From the NCBI GenBank assembly GCA_014381985.1, contig JACNKP010000052.1:17752-81751 (forward strand): a stretch of 64,000 bases of DNA. The letters run 5' to 3'. This document shows, piece after piece, positions 46,050 through 54,682 of the stretch. Below the pieces are notes generated by a model. That model made no database searches. It was not told where the DNA came from and was given only the letters and a program-made list of their open reading frames with translations. Both the position numbers and the translations under genes were made by a program. Source of the DNA: SAR92 clade bacterium. GTDB taxonomy: Bacteria; Pseudomonadota; Gammaproteobacteria; Pseudomonadales; Porticoccaceae. Within the stretch, counting starts at the first letter, position 1. Each line of letters opens with the position of its first letter.

Positions 46050-46919
46050 ATGGCTATGCCTGAGAATATTGGAATCATCGACTTAATGTTGGCGGTCCCT
46101 AATCAAGAAACCTCTGACTATTACGACTTCATAAAGCCATTATTAATGGATGAAGAGAGTCGGCAGATGTTCAAGATGCCTGCTCAGTATATGTTCAAGG
46201 ATATTCCTAATACGGGCCTGCAAGACGACTATCTGGCCTACACCATTGAAAAAATGGACGAATTTGGTATTGCCCAAGCGATGGTGGGCGTTGACGAAGA
46301 CAAGTACGAGTCTCAAAACGAAGCGGTGCTAAAACATCCAGATCGTTTCTTTGGTTGTTATGACTGCAACCCTAACAACGGTATGGAAGAAGTACGCAAA
46401 ATCCGCCGCCTTAAAGAGAAGTACGATATTAAAGCGGTAACTGCCTTTCCTTCGGGCCTCTGCCCTCAGGTGTCTCTCAGCGACAAGCGTTGGTACCCGA
46501 TTTTTGTGGCCTGTGTCGACCTAGATATTCCCTTTTGTCCCTGTGTCGGGGTGCCGGGCCCGCGTATCCCTATGGAACCTCAAAAAGTAGAACACCTAGA
46601 CGAGATATGTTGGTTTTTCCCAGAGCTTAAAGTGGTAATGCGCCACGGCGGCGAACCCTGGACTGAGCTAGCCTGGAAGTTGATGTTGAAATATCCCAAT
46701 TTGTATTACATGACCAGTGCTTTCGCACCTAAGCACTACCCTGAGAATATCGTGAAATTTGCCAATACTCGAGGCGCAGACAAAATAATGTATGCCGGTT
46801 ATTTTCCTATGGGCTTGTCTCTTGAGCGTATTTTTTCAGACATGGTTAATGTGCCCTTTAAAGACGAGGTATGGCCCAAGTTTCTGCGTGAAAATGCACA
46901 GCGTGTGTTTAAATTATAA
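46050..46919 (+). CDS. Amidohydrolase_2-family protein with apparently lost metal ligands
   Basis: A 289-residue TIM-barrel protein of the amidohydrolase-2/ACMSD-like family. I chose the ATG at 46050, preceded by ACAGGGAA. Where true members have an Asp-x-His-x-His motif after strand 1, this one reads IIDLMLAVP, and the terminal Asp loop (usually SDYP) reads AGYFP. A histidine remains in VMRHGGEPW. Known relatives in actinobacteria share this pattern, as far as I recall, so the family may be metal-free or use other ligands. The substrate is unknown; decarboxylation or hydrolysis of a ring-opened intermediate is a guess. Confidence 0.8.
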   Translation: MAMPENIGIIDLMLAVPNQETSDYYDFIKPLLMDEESRQMFKMPAQYMFKDIPNTGLQDDYLAYTIEKMDEFGIAQAMVGVDEDKYESQNEAVLKHPDRFFGCYDCNPNNGMEEVRKIRRLKEKYDIKAVTAFPSGLCPQVSLSDKRWYPIFVACVDLDIPFCPCVGVPGPRIPMEPQKVEHLDEICWFFPELKVVMRHGGEPWTELAWKLMLKYPNLYYMTSAFAPKHYPENIVKFANTRGADKIMYAGYFPMGLSLERIFSDMVNVPFKDEVWPKFLRENAQRVFKL

Positions 46920-46951
46920 TTAGAGGTTAAAACTAAGCGCTGCCAAGTAAA

Positions 46952-47416
46952 TTAACTGTAGGAAAGACTGATCGTCTCCAATACACAGGCCGGACGATCA
47001 CTACCCTCTAGTTCAATGGTGATACGAACAACTGACCGAATGCCGCCCTTAGCTTCGTCGACCTGAATGATCTCCCCCCGTCCCCTAAGCCTTGAATTAA
47101 CCCTTACGGCAGCGGGGAAACGCACATTGTTGGTGCCATAGTTAATACCCATAGTGACATTGTCGATTTGCATCATCTGAGGAAGGAAAAAGCTTGCCAG
47201 CGACAGGGTTAGATAACCGTGAGCAATGGTGGCGCCAAAATCACTCTTTGCGGCCCGTTCTGGGTCTACATGGATCCATTGGTGGTCTCCTGTCGCTTCT
47301 GCAAATAGGTTTATTCGCTGTTGATCTATCATAATATAGTCTGTAGGTCCTAAAAGGGTCCCTATAGCTTCTAGTAAGTCTCTTGGGTGGCTAAATACGG
47401 TGGCACTCATGGGCAT
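46952..47416 (-). CDS. MaoC-family (R)-specific enoyl-CoA hydratase
   Basis: A 154-residue hot-dog-fold hydratase of the NodN/MaoC group. The hydratase-2 motif is FAEATGDHQWIHVDPERA, with the catalytic Asp and His six residues apart in the usual order, then FGATIAHGYLTLSL. It would hydrate a 2-enoyl-CoA, possibly from a steroid side chain. It is the only minus-strand gene among plus-strand neighbours, and it diverges from the SDR at 47624 across about 207 bases. Confidence 0.88.
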   Translation of the reverse strand: MPMSATVFSHPRDLLEAIGTLLGPTDYIMIDQQRINLFAEATGDHQWIHVDPERAAKSDFGATIAHGYLTLSLASFFLPQMMQIDNVTMGINYGTNNVRFPAAVRVNSRLRGRGEIIQVDEAKGGIRSVVRITIELEGSDRPACVLETISLSYS

Positions 47417-47623
47417 ACCTTATGCGTTGAACTGAGGATTAGCTTATTTTTTAAAGGTAAATACTACCATTACTAGCTTACTCATAAAGCTCTTAGGGTT
47501 CGGTTTTTCGCTGAGTTAGTCCATATGCAGTAATGGCTTAGAGATTTGTAATGCTATCATTCAAGCCATCCTGTGCGCTGGGCTCAGGGTCTAGATAATA
47601 GAATATTGATTGAGACGTTCAAG

Positions 47624-48385
47624 ATGAGTGACTATAAGGGCAAATCCGTAATCGTCACCGGTGGTGCTGGCCATATAGGGCGTGCAATTTCCGAGGCTTA
47701 TTTAAGAGCTGGCGCCAATGTCATTATTTGCGGTCGTCGACAGCCTTCACAGCCAGTTGCGGTTGATGGGCAAAGTGCTATTTTTGTACAAGCAGATATT
47801 CGTGATCCAACTCAGGCCCAGCAGGTCATAGACCAATGCATGGCACAAACCCAGCGTCTGGATATTCTGGTTAATAATGCGGGTGGCAGCCCACCCATAG
47901 AGTCCGCTACTGCAAGCCCAGGCATTACTGATAAGATCATTCAACTAAACTTGGTGGCTCCATTGATACTTTCGCAAATGGCCTACCAGGTTATGTCTAT
48001 AGACAATGGTTGTGCCAATATCATTAATATTGCCAGCGTTAGTGGCGCAAGACCCTCACCTGGGACCGTTGCTTATGGAGCGGCCAAAGCTGGGTTGCTG
48101 AGTGCCACCAAATCATTGGCGCAGGAGTGGGGGCCCACTGTAAGAGTTAACGCCATTATCGTTGGCTTAGTGCATCACGATGCGGGCGTGGAGCATTATG
48201 GAGGCCCTGAAGGCTTTGCGAAAGTGGCCAACATGCTGCCGCTCAAACGCATGGCTGAGCCGACAGACATTGCCGATGCCTGCCTTTATCTCTCCTCACA
48301 GCAGGCCGCCTATGTGTCTGGTGCGACCCTAGAAGTTGACGGCGGAGGCGAAGTCCCGGTATTTCTCCATTTAGCTGATACCTAA
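47624..48385 (+). CDS. Short-chain dehydrogenase/reductase
   Basis: A 253-residue classical SDR starting at the ATG at 47624 (a longer frame to 47573 is unlikely). It has TGGAGHIGRAISEAYLRAGA, NNAGGSPP, catalytic Ser and YGAAKAG, and the C-terminal YVSGATLEVDGGGE. The glycine-rich ending fits FabG-like or hydroxysteroid dehydrogenases. A decayed copy of its C-terminal third lies at 49275-49450, after the next SDR gene. Confidence 0.88.
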   Translation: MSDYKGKSVIVTGGAGHIGRAISEAYLRAGANVIICGRRQPSQPVAVDGQSAIFVQADIRDPTQAQQVIDQCMAQTQRLDILVNNAGGSPPIESATASPGITDKIIQLNLVAPLILSQMAYQVMSIDNGCANIINIASVSGARPSPGTVAYGAAKAGLLSATKSLAQEWGPTVRVNAIIVGLVHHDAGVEHYGGPEGFAKVANMLPLKRMAEPTDIADACLYLSSQQAAYVSGATLEVDGGGEVPVFLHLADT

Positions 48386-48436
48386 GGACAGGTTCGTCCT
48401 TATAATGAACCTAGAAAATTCACTTAAGGTCGAATA

Positions 48437-49261
48437 ATGATCCATAAAAATATACTGATAACCGGAGCCTCAGAGGGGATCGGAGAACGCATCGCAGCTA
48501 CTTTAGTCGATCAAGGTTACACCGTTGTTGGTACCAGTCGGAGAGCGAAGCCGCTTAAGGCTATTACTCCGCGCAGATTAAATATGACGCCCTTAGATGT
48601 TGACGAGGATGTCTCAGTTGAAGCCCTATACAGTTCGTTAAAAGCCTTGGACTTCAAACCTGATGCAATCATTTTGAATGCAGGGTTTGGCGTTAGTGGA
48701 AGTCTTGAAGAAAGTTCGACGCACATTGCCAAGGCCCAGTTTGAAACTAATTTTTTTGGCGTGCATCGCATGGTACATAATTTTATGTCCGTGCTCAGAG
48801 AAACCCACGGGCGTCTCATTGTTGTCGGCTCAATCTCAGGCGTAATTGGCATTCCGTTTCAAGGTTTATACAGCGCGTCAAAGTTTGCTTTAGAGGGGTA
48901 TGTAGATGCTCTGAGTTTAGAGGTTGCCATGCACGGAGTACAGGTGTCGATGATTCAACCTGGTGACTTTAATACAAAATTTGGCGAAAACCGCGAATTC
49001 CTAGAAGCCAATTCAGCAAGTCCATACGAACCTTTCGCTAGTGACGCTATTAATATCATGAGTGAAGATGAAAACAATGGTGGTGATCCACAAGTATTGG
49101 CCGATACTGTCGTGGTCATGCTGGCGGCAAAAAAGATGAAGAGACGCTATCTTATTGGCTCGCTGAGTGAGTGCCTGGTAACTAAAATATATCATTTCTT
49201 GCCGTATTTTTTACGTGAGTTTATATTGCGTACGACATACAAAATTCCGCCAGCCAAGTAA
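48437..49261 (+). CDS. Short-chain dehydrogenase, 17-beta-HSD1-like
   Basis: A 274-residue classical SDR. It has the motif TGASEGIGERIAATL, ILNAGFGVSGSLEE, and the catalytic SGVIGIPFQGLYSASKFALEG, followed by MIQPGDFNT. The C-terminus is hydrophobic and may be membrane-associated (YHFLPYFLREFILRTTYKIP). This subtype includes human 17-beta-HSD type 1 and retinol dehydrogenases, so a steroid or other lipid alcohol is a plausible substrate. It is 51 bases after the previous SDR. Confidence 0.86.
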   Translation: MIHKNILITGASEGIGERIAATLVDQGYTVVGTSRRAKPLKAITPRRLNMTPLDVDEDVSVEALYSSLKALDFKPDAIILNAGFGVSGSLEESSTHIAKAQFETNFFGVHRMVHNFMSVLRETHGRLIVVGSISGVIGIPFQGLYSASKFALEGYVDALSLEVAMHGVQVSMIQPGDFNTKFGENREFLEANSASPYEPFASDAINIMSEDENNGGDPQVLADTVVVMLAAKKMKRRYLIGSLSECLVTKIYHFLPYFLREFILRTTYKIPPAK

Positions 49262-49274
49262 CCTGTACAATTTT

Positions 49275-49450
49275 GGCTTTCGTCGGTAGATGAAATGGTT
49301 GGTGATGGTGCTCCTGAGGGCTTTTCAAAAGTGTCGAACATACTGCCGCTTAAGAGTATGGTGCAGTCGACGGATATAGCTGAAGCCCGTCGCTATCTAT
49401 TAGTCTAGGCCTCTGGTACCACCTTAGAAATAGCTGTCGACGTTTTTATA
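49275..49450 (+). pseudogene. Remnant of a third SDR gene (C-terminal fragment)
   Basis: Translation from 49289 gives PEGFSKVSNILPLKSM followed by VQSTDIAEARRYL, which matches 19 of 29 residues of the corresponding part of the SDR at 47624 (63 of 87 bases by hand count). A short deletion and an in-frame TAG follow, and then ASGTTLE, the counterpart of VSGATLE. There is no N-terminal half. It is therefore the decayed tail of a duplicated SDR. Confidence 0.85.
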
Positions 49451-49486
49451 TCTGGCAGGTCAGGATCATCAAGCCTGGTTCAGACG

Positions 49487-52400
49487 TTATTTTTTCAGCA
49501 AGCCAGCAATCATTTTTTTCGCCCTGTCGCTAAACGGTGGCAAGGTTCCTGCGGCCTTGGCGAGATTGATTCCTCCCTGTTTAAACACCCCTTTACTATG
49601 ACTAAATGTTTTAAACCCCGCATGACCGTGGAGGGACCCCATGCCACTGTCCCCTATGCCGCCAAAGGGAATGTCGTCGCAGGCAAAGTGGACGGCTATA
49701 TCATTGATGGTGACATTACCTGAGGTAGTCTGTTCTATCACGCACTGCTGTTCGGCACGGTCTTTCCCAAAATAGTACAGAGCCAGAGGCCTTGGGCGCC
49801 TATTAATAGCGTCAATACACTGCGTAATATCTGTGTAGGTGAGTACACACAGCACAGGTCCAAATATCTCTTCCTGCATCACCAGTATATCGTCGGTTGG
49901 ATTAATCACTAGATGCAGAGGTATTTTTTGGCTGTCAGATGTTTGCCAATCCTCTGTGGAGTTGCCCAGGTTAATAACATTAGCGTTATGATATTCGGCA
50001 TCGCTGAGATAATTTTTGAGCCTCTCGAAATGCCGCTGATTAATTATTGAGACGTAGTCTGGGTTGTCTACACAACCAGGGAAATACTGCTGGTAAGTGG
50101 CGGTAGTCAGTTCAATAAACTCAGCCAGTTGTGACTCGGGCACATAGCAGTAATCGGCACTGATACATATCTGTCCCGCATTCATGGTCTTGCCAGCCAC
50201 CAGTTTTTCGACGGCATCTTGAAGATCTGCTGAGTTGGAGATAATCACCGGAGATTTCCCCCCGAGCTCCAGGGTTACTGGGGTGAGGTTTTTGGCCGCA
50301 GCTCGCATCACTAGCTTGCCTACCTCGGTGGACCCGGTAAACACTAGGTGGTCTAGGGGTAGGGCACTAAAGGCTGCGCCTAGCGCGGCATCCCCACTGC
50401 ATACTGCCACTTCAGTAAGGTCGAAATAGCGGTTAAATAACTCAGTCATCAGGTTGGCCGTAGCGGGGGTATATTCCGATGGCTTGATCATGGCTCGGTT
50501 ACCTGCGCCTAAAGCATCTGCCAGGGGGCTGAATATCACATTAATGGGCACATTCCATGGGCTCATAATACCGACCACACCTTTGGGCTGATAGTGAATA
50601 AGCGAACGCCCACCGATTAAATTCATTGGGAAGGGGGTTTTTCGCTTTTCGTCCCGCATCCATTTCTTAAGGTTCTTCTTGACGTGTTTTAATTCATTGA
50701 CTGAGGTTAAAAGGTCAGACATCTGTGTGACTATATGGCTACGACCACCAAAATCTAAGTTCACGGCCGTGCAGATGGCGTCCTGATTGTCTATCAACAG
50801 GGCAATACAGCGATCAAGGCGATTTAAACGGGTGGAAAGACTAACATGGGCCTCCCCCAAAAATGCCTGTCGTTGCTGTTCAAAAATACGCGTGAGTTGC
50901 TTATTCGTCATGATACTTCCTGCCGTCTTTTTAGGAACTGGAGTGTTAGCTAGGCGCTGGTCCTGGATTACCATATCGGCACATTTATCACCAATCACCA
51001 CGCAGCAGCTGTGGGTATTGCCGGAGATTAAATTGGGCATAATGGAGGCGTCACTTACCCGCAGATTAGCTATGCCGTGTACGCGCAGACGATCATCCAC
51101 AACAGCCATAGGATCAGCACCCATTTTACAGGTACCCACTGGATGATAAACCGAGACGGAGTACTGTCTGAGGTATTCGATTAATTGTTCATCTGACTGT
51201 AAGTGAGCTCCGGGGGTTTCTTCAGTACAGCCGAATTCATCGAGCAGCGGAGTAGCAAATATCTGCCGAGTCTTCTTGAGGGCCGAGAGCATATCGGCAA
51301 CATCCTCTTCTGTTTGCAAATAATTCGCTCGAATTTCCGGATGATCCAAAGGGTTTGTTGTTTGGCAGTGCACAGACCCTCGGCTGGTAGGGCGTAGCAG
51401 ACACACTGAGGCGGTGACGCCTGGAGTTGGCACCATATTGCCTTTATTATTGTAAGTGCCAGCGGCAGCGGCAAAGTGAATCTGCGCGTTGGGAGTTGGA
51501 AGATTGTCGGAGGTCTTCATAAATACGCCAACCTGGGCGGCTGGTAACGCTAGCAAACCACTACGGCTACCGAAGTAGCGGACAATATTTTTGATAAATG
51601 ACAGGGGTCGCATTTCATCGTAGAAGGTCTTGCCTTTCGTCATGCTCTGGCAAACATTACTGGTTAGATGATCTTGCAAATTTTCACCTACCCCGGGTAA
51701 ATGGTGGTGGAGTTCAACACCCAGTGCCTGTAATCGGTCGCGATCACCTATTCCGGAAAGCTCTAACAGTTGCGGAGAATTTATGGCTCCGGCAGTCAAC
51801 AGAACCTCTTTGCTACATTTGGCTATAAGCGTTTGTTTGCCCCGACTATAACTAACCCCAATAGCGACACCATTTTCGATGAGAATTTGGTTGGTCATGG
51901 CCTTGGTTATCAGAGTGAAGTTTTTACGTTTCTTACACAGGTGGAGGAAGTCGGTGGCAGAACTCTGGCGTCTCCCGTCTTTGATCATGGCTTGAAAATA
52001 GCCAACACCTTCTTGTTGGGGTCCATTAAAGTCATTATTGACAGGAATTCCCGCTGCCTCTGCGGCAGCGATAAACCGATCCGACATTTCGAATTCATGG
52101 GCTATGTCACCCACCCACTGAGGTCCGTTATCGCCGTGATGACTACTGGCACCTCGACTATTTTTTTCATTGCGAATAAAATAGGGTAACAACTCATCGA
52201 AGCTCCAGCCCTGGTTTCCCTGCGCCGCCCAACCATCGTAATCTTGGCGCTGGCCGCGGATATAAATCATGCCATTTATAGAGCTTGAGCCGCCCAGCAC
52301 TTTACCTCGAGGCCAATTAATAGAGCGATTATTCAAGTAGGGCTCTGGCTCGGTGTTATAGCACCAGCTAAATGCCGGTTTGTTGAGTACTGCAGCGGCA

Positions 52401-52546
52401 GCCAGAGGTATGCTTAGCAGTCCACTGTTATTTTTGCCTCCGGCTTCGAGTAATAACACGGAGGTGTTGGGGTCCTGAGAAAGACGTTCTGCCACCACAC
52501 AGCCAGCAGAGCCTGCACCTATAACTATGTAGTCATATTGCTGCAT
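49487..52546 (-). CDS. Fused GMC alcohol oxidoreductase - aldehyde dehydrogenase
   Basis: A single 1019-residue frame starting at the ATG at 52546, which shares a base with the DUF3604 stop (TAATG). Residues 1 to about 530 are a complete GMC oxidoreductase: VIGAGSAGCVVAERL, RGKVLGGSSSINGMIYIRG, GAINSPQLLELSGIG, the catalytic His in YHPVGTCKMG, and the SGNTHSCCVVIG ending. After a 15-20-residue linker, residues ~546-1019 are a complete coniferyl-aldehyde-dehydrogenase-type ALDH: GIMSPWNVPIN, FTGSTEVGK, LELGGKSPVI with the general-base Glu, and the catalytic Cys in NAGQICISADY. Together they would take a primary alcohol to its acid. An independent start for the ALDH half is described separately. 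Confidence 0.88.
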   Translation of the reverse strand: MQQYDYIVIGAGSAGCVVAERLSQDPNTSVLLLEAGGKNNSGLLSIPLAAAAVLNKPAFSWCYNTEPEPYLNNRSINWPRGKVLGGSSSINGMIYIRGQRQDYDGWAAQGNQGWSFDELLPYFIRNEKNSRGASSHHGDNGPQWVGDIAHEFEMSDRFIAAAEAAGIPVNNDFNGPQQEGVGYFQAMIKDGRRQSSATDFLHLCKKRKNFTLITKAMTNQILIENGVAIGVSYSRGKQTLIAKCSKEVLLTAGAINSPQLLELSGIGDRDRLQALGVELHHHLPGVGENLQDHLTSNVCQSMTKGKTFYDEMRPLSFIKNIVRYFGSRSGLLALPAAQVGVFMKTSDNLPTPNAQIHFAAAAGTYNNKGNMVPTPGVTASVCLLRPTSRGSVHCQTTNPLDHPEIRANYLQTEEDVADMLSALKKTRQIFATPLLDEFGCTEETPGAHLQSDEQLIEYLRQYSVSVYHPVGTCKMGADPMAVVDDRLRVHGIANLRVSDASIMPNLISGNTHSCCVVIGDKCADMVIQDQRLANTPVPKKTAGSIMTNKQLTRIFEQQRQAFLGEAHVSLSTRLNRLDRCIALLIDNQDAICTAVNLDFGGRSHIVTQMSDLLTSVNELKHVKKNLKKWMRDEKRKTPFPMNLIGGRSLIHYQPKGVVGIMSPWNVPINVIFSPLADALGAGNRAMIKPSEYTPATANLMTELFNRYFDLTEVAVCSGDAALGAAFSALPLDHLVFTGSTEVGKLVMRAAAKNLTPVTLELGGKSPVIISNSADLQDAVEKLVAGKTMNAGQICISADYCYVPESQLAEFIELTTATYQQYFPGCVDNPDYVSIINQRHFERLKNYLSDAEYHNANVINLGNSTEDWQTSDSQKIPLHLVINPTDDILVMQEEIFGPVLCVLTYTDITQCIDAINRRPRPLALYYFGKDRAEQQCVIEQTTSGNVTINDIAVHFACDDIPFGGIGDSGMGSLHGHAGFKTFSHSKGVFKQGGINLAKAAGTLPPFSDRAKKMIAGLLKK
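50909..50921 (-). promoter_or_regulatory. Internal ribosome-binding site and start for the ALDH half
   Basis: Inside the fused gene, on the coding strand, AGGAAG (50921-50916) stands four bases before an in-frame ATG (50911-50909). Translation from there gives a 474-residue ALDH, the normal length for the family. This looks like the original start of a formerly separate gene and may still allow independent ALDH synthesis. Confidence 0.55.
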
Positions 52547-54579
52547 TACTGTGTATCTCCAAGAGAGAGGGGGCTTGGCTTGTACCAGATCGGAGAAGAC
52601 CAGGCTCGCTCCTGAATAGTGGGGGAGTAAAAGGGTTGGGTTGCTGGGTCCAGGCAGCATTTACTATATACATCCCCGGTGGCACCCAGCGCAATACTAC
52701 GCTCATTGGCCGCAGACGCCTGAGCAGGGCAGCTTTTATCGAATGGATTGACGCCAGCAGCCTGACATTGATGAGTGCTCCAGCGACAAGTGGGGTTTTC
52801 CGCTGCCCGGGCGTAGTAAAAGGCATTTTGTCGTACATCAAATTGCGGGTCTTGCCAGACGGTACAAAGTTGACTGTGACCAAGGCCCTGGGGCTTGCAA
52901 TTCAGAGGATTGACCCCAGCGCCATTATCGGGATCTCCAGCCACATCATAGACTTTTTCATGGGTTGTACCTTTACTGTCAACCCAACCCTTAATGATCT
53001 GTACGCGCTGTAGGTCGGTGCCTGGATGCTGAGCTGCCCCGGGGTCTTTCTGAACACTGACCAAAAATTTCAGCTGGCCGTGAGTAGAGCTGAGCTCTCC
53101 GCCCATGGGTACGCCTTGGGCATAGGCGTCCTCGATCATGGTGGGGGAGTCGCAGAGTCCAGGGTCCAGCTTAGCGCCACCAAAGAAACGCAGAATAGGC
53201 CTGGTACCACTGGTTGCATAGGTTTCTTTTCGTCTGATGGCATTAAAAATAGCATCCCGAGAATTTTCTTCTGCCCAGACTACAACATGGCCTCCAGGGT
53301 TTGAAAAGAAATGATCCTGCACATTGCGGTATTCAGAGTCGCGCCGTCCTAAATGCCCTACGTAGTTTTCTTCTTCCGCGCCGCCTGGTGTGGCACTGTG
53401 AGTGTCTGTGCTACCGATAAAGCCCATGGTAAATGGATTAGTGCCAGTTTGTTGTTCTATTAGTAAGCCATCTTTAAGCACATTGCGCATCATATTGCGT
53501 CGCCCAAAGGATTCGATTGCAACCTCTTCTGCGCGATCGCTGCGGACTACCCCATTGACCGAGCTAAGCATATGTAAGTTGTCTGAGAGCACCTGTTCGA
53601 AATCACAGAGCTCGTCCTCAGTTCCAACACCTAGACCACGCAGGCGGTCAAATCGGCATTCCGATGCTCCTTTGTGTTGAATCAGCTCGACAACAGGCTC
53701 GAAAAATAGACGATTGTCACGCTCTTCATCAGTTTCTGGGTCTCGAAACATTAGGCCGGCAGATAGGTTGGGGTTGTGTGGAATAGCCATAACATCACAG
53801 CCCTGGTCCTGGTCTATACACTCCTCACGAAGTCTTCTCCAGAGTTCGGGGAAATTACCACGGCCTGTCTCATAAACAGATACGGGCAGTTTAGTCACAT
53901 TGGCATTGCGAAAAATAACATTACGATGCATATTTTTCTGGTCTGGAGCATCCGTGTATTCGTAGCCCACAAAAGTTGTAAATTTACAGTTACTGGAGCG
54001 GTCGTAATGGCGCTCTGCCTGCAGCTGAATATCCTGCCAGAAATCTAATTGACCCTGATCACAGTCTCCGAGAGTGCAGGCAAAGGAGCGTTCTGATCTA
54101 TCAGTCCCCTGTCCCCCTAGATTAGTCCACCAAGACGCTGATAAAAGTTGCACCCAGAGATTAGATGCTCTGGTCATTGTGCAATGCGGCCACCAGTAGC
54201 CGGCGGACCAGGAATTTTCGGTACAGACATTGATTTGACCGAGAAATTCGGCGTGGTCGGTAATCGATGTAAAGTCTAGAGGGCGGCCAATTTTCGCCGT
54301 CACGGTAGGTTCGTTATTAGCGTCAGGTAGAGTGATTGATTCGCCCTTGGCATATCGGTAGGCCTGATCTGGGTTGTTGCGCTGGCCTGACAGATAGGAG
54401 TCAAAAGAATATTTAGTATGCACATGGAGATCGCCAAATAGAGGCTGTCTGGTGGGTTCAAAATTGGAGCACTTGATGCGATCTTCACTGTAGGGAATAC
54501 CATCCTGCAGTGGTGTTAGGACCCCATCTTCAGCAGTTATGTCGACGTTGATAAGCATAAAACTGGCCAGCAGCACCAA
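52546..54579 (-). CDS. DUF3604-family protein, probably exported
   Basis: About 677 residues of the DUF3604 family, which has PHP-like metal-binding motifs but no settled function. FGDLHVHTKYSFDS (HxH), SITDHAEFLG, MAIPHNPNLS and GSTDTHSATPGG are the likely metal ligands. The N-terminus (LVLLASFMLINVDITA) looks like a signal peptide. The first usable codon is TTG at 54579, and no ATG or GTG lies upstream before the stop, so the start is uncertain. Many cysteines in the C-terminal half fit a periplasmic protein. It is coupled to the GMC-ALDH fusion by a one-base overlap. Confidence 0.82.
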   Translation of the reverse strand: MVLLASFMLINVDITAEDGVLTPLQDGIPYSEDRIKCSNFEPTRQPLFGDLHVHTKYSFDSYLSGQRNNPDQAYRYAKGESITLPDANNEPTVTAKIGRPLDFTSITDHAEFLGQINVCTENSWSAGYWWPHCTMTRASNLWVQLLSASWWTNLGGQGTDRSERSFACTLGDCDQGQLDFWQDIQLQAERHYDRSSNCKFTTFVGYEYTDAPDQKNMHRNVIFRNANVTKLPVSVYETGRGNFPELWRRLREECIDQDQGCDVMAIPHNPNLSAGLMFRDPETDEERDNRLFFEPVVELIQHKGASECRFDRLRGLGVGTEDELCDFEQVLSDNLHMLSSVNGVVRSDRAEEVAIESFGRRNMMRNVLKDGLLIEQQTGTNPFTMGFIGSTDTHSATPGGAEEENYVGHLGRRDSEYRNVQDHFFSNPGGHVVVWAEENSRDAIFNAIRRKETYATSGTRPILRFFGGAKLDPGLCDSPTMIEDAYAQGVPMGGELSSTHGQLKFLVSVQKDPGAAQHPGTDLQRVQIIKGWVDSKGTTHEKVYDVAGDPDNGAGVNPLNCKPQGLGHSQLCTVWQDPQFDVRQNAFYYARAAENPTCRWSTHQCQAAGVNPFDKSCPAQASAANERSIALGATGDVYSKCCLDPATQPFYSPTIQERAWSSPIWYKPSPLSLGDTQ

Positions 54580-54682
54580 CTTAGTTCGGACTGTGCTAAA
54601 CGATACTGGATCAGTGGTGGTATTTATAGGAATAGAAACGGTACCTCTCAGGCATTACTTGACTAGACAATCTTAATGGTGG

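Noticed and set aside
52546..52660. Longer start of the fused GMC-ALDH gene at 52660
   Set aside because: The extra 38 residues precede the conserved FAD motif, overlap the DUF3604 gene, and the ATG at 52546 has the coupled TAATG arrangement.
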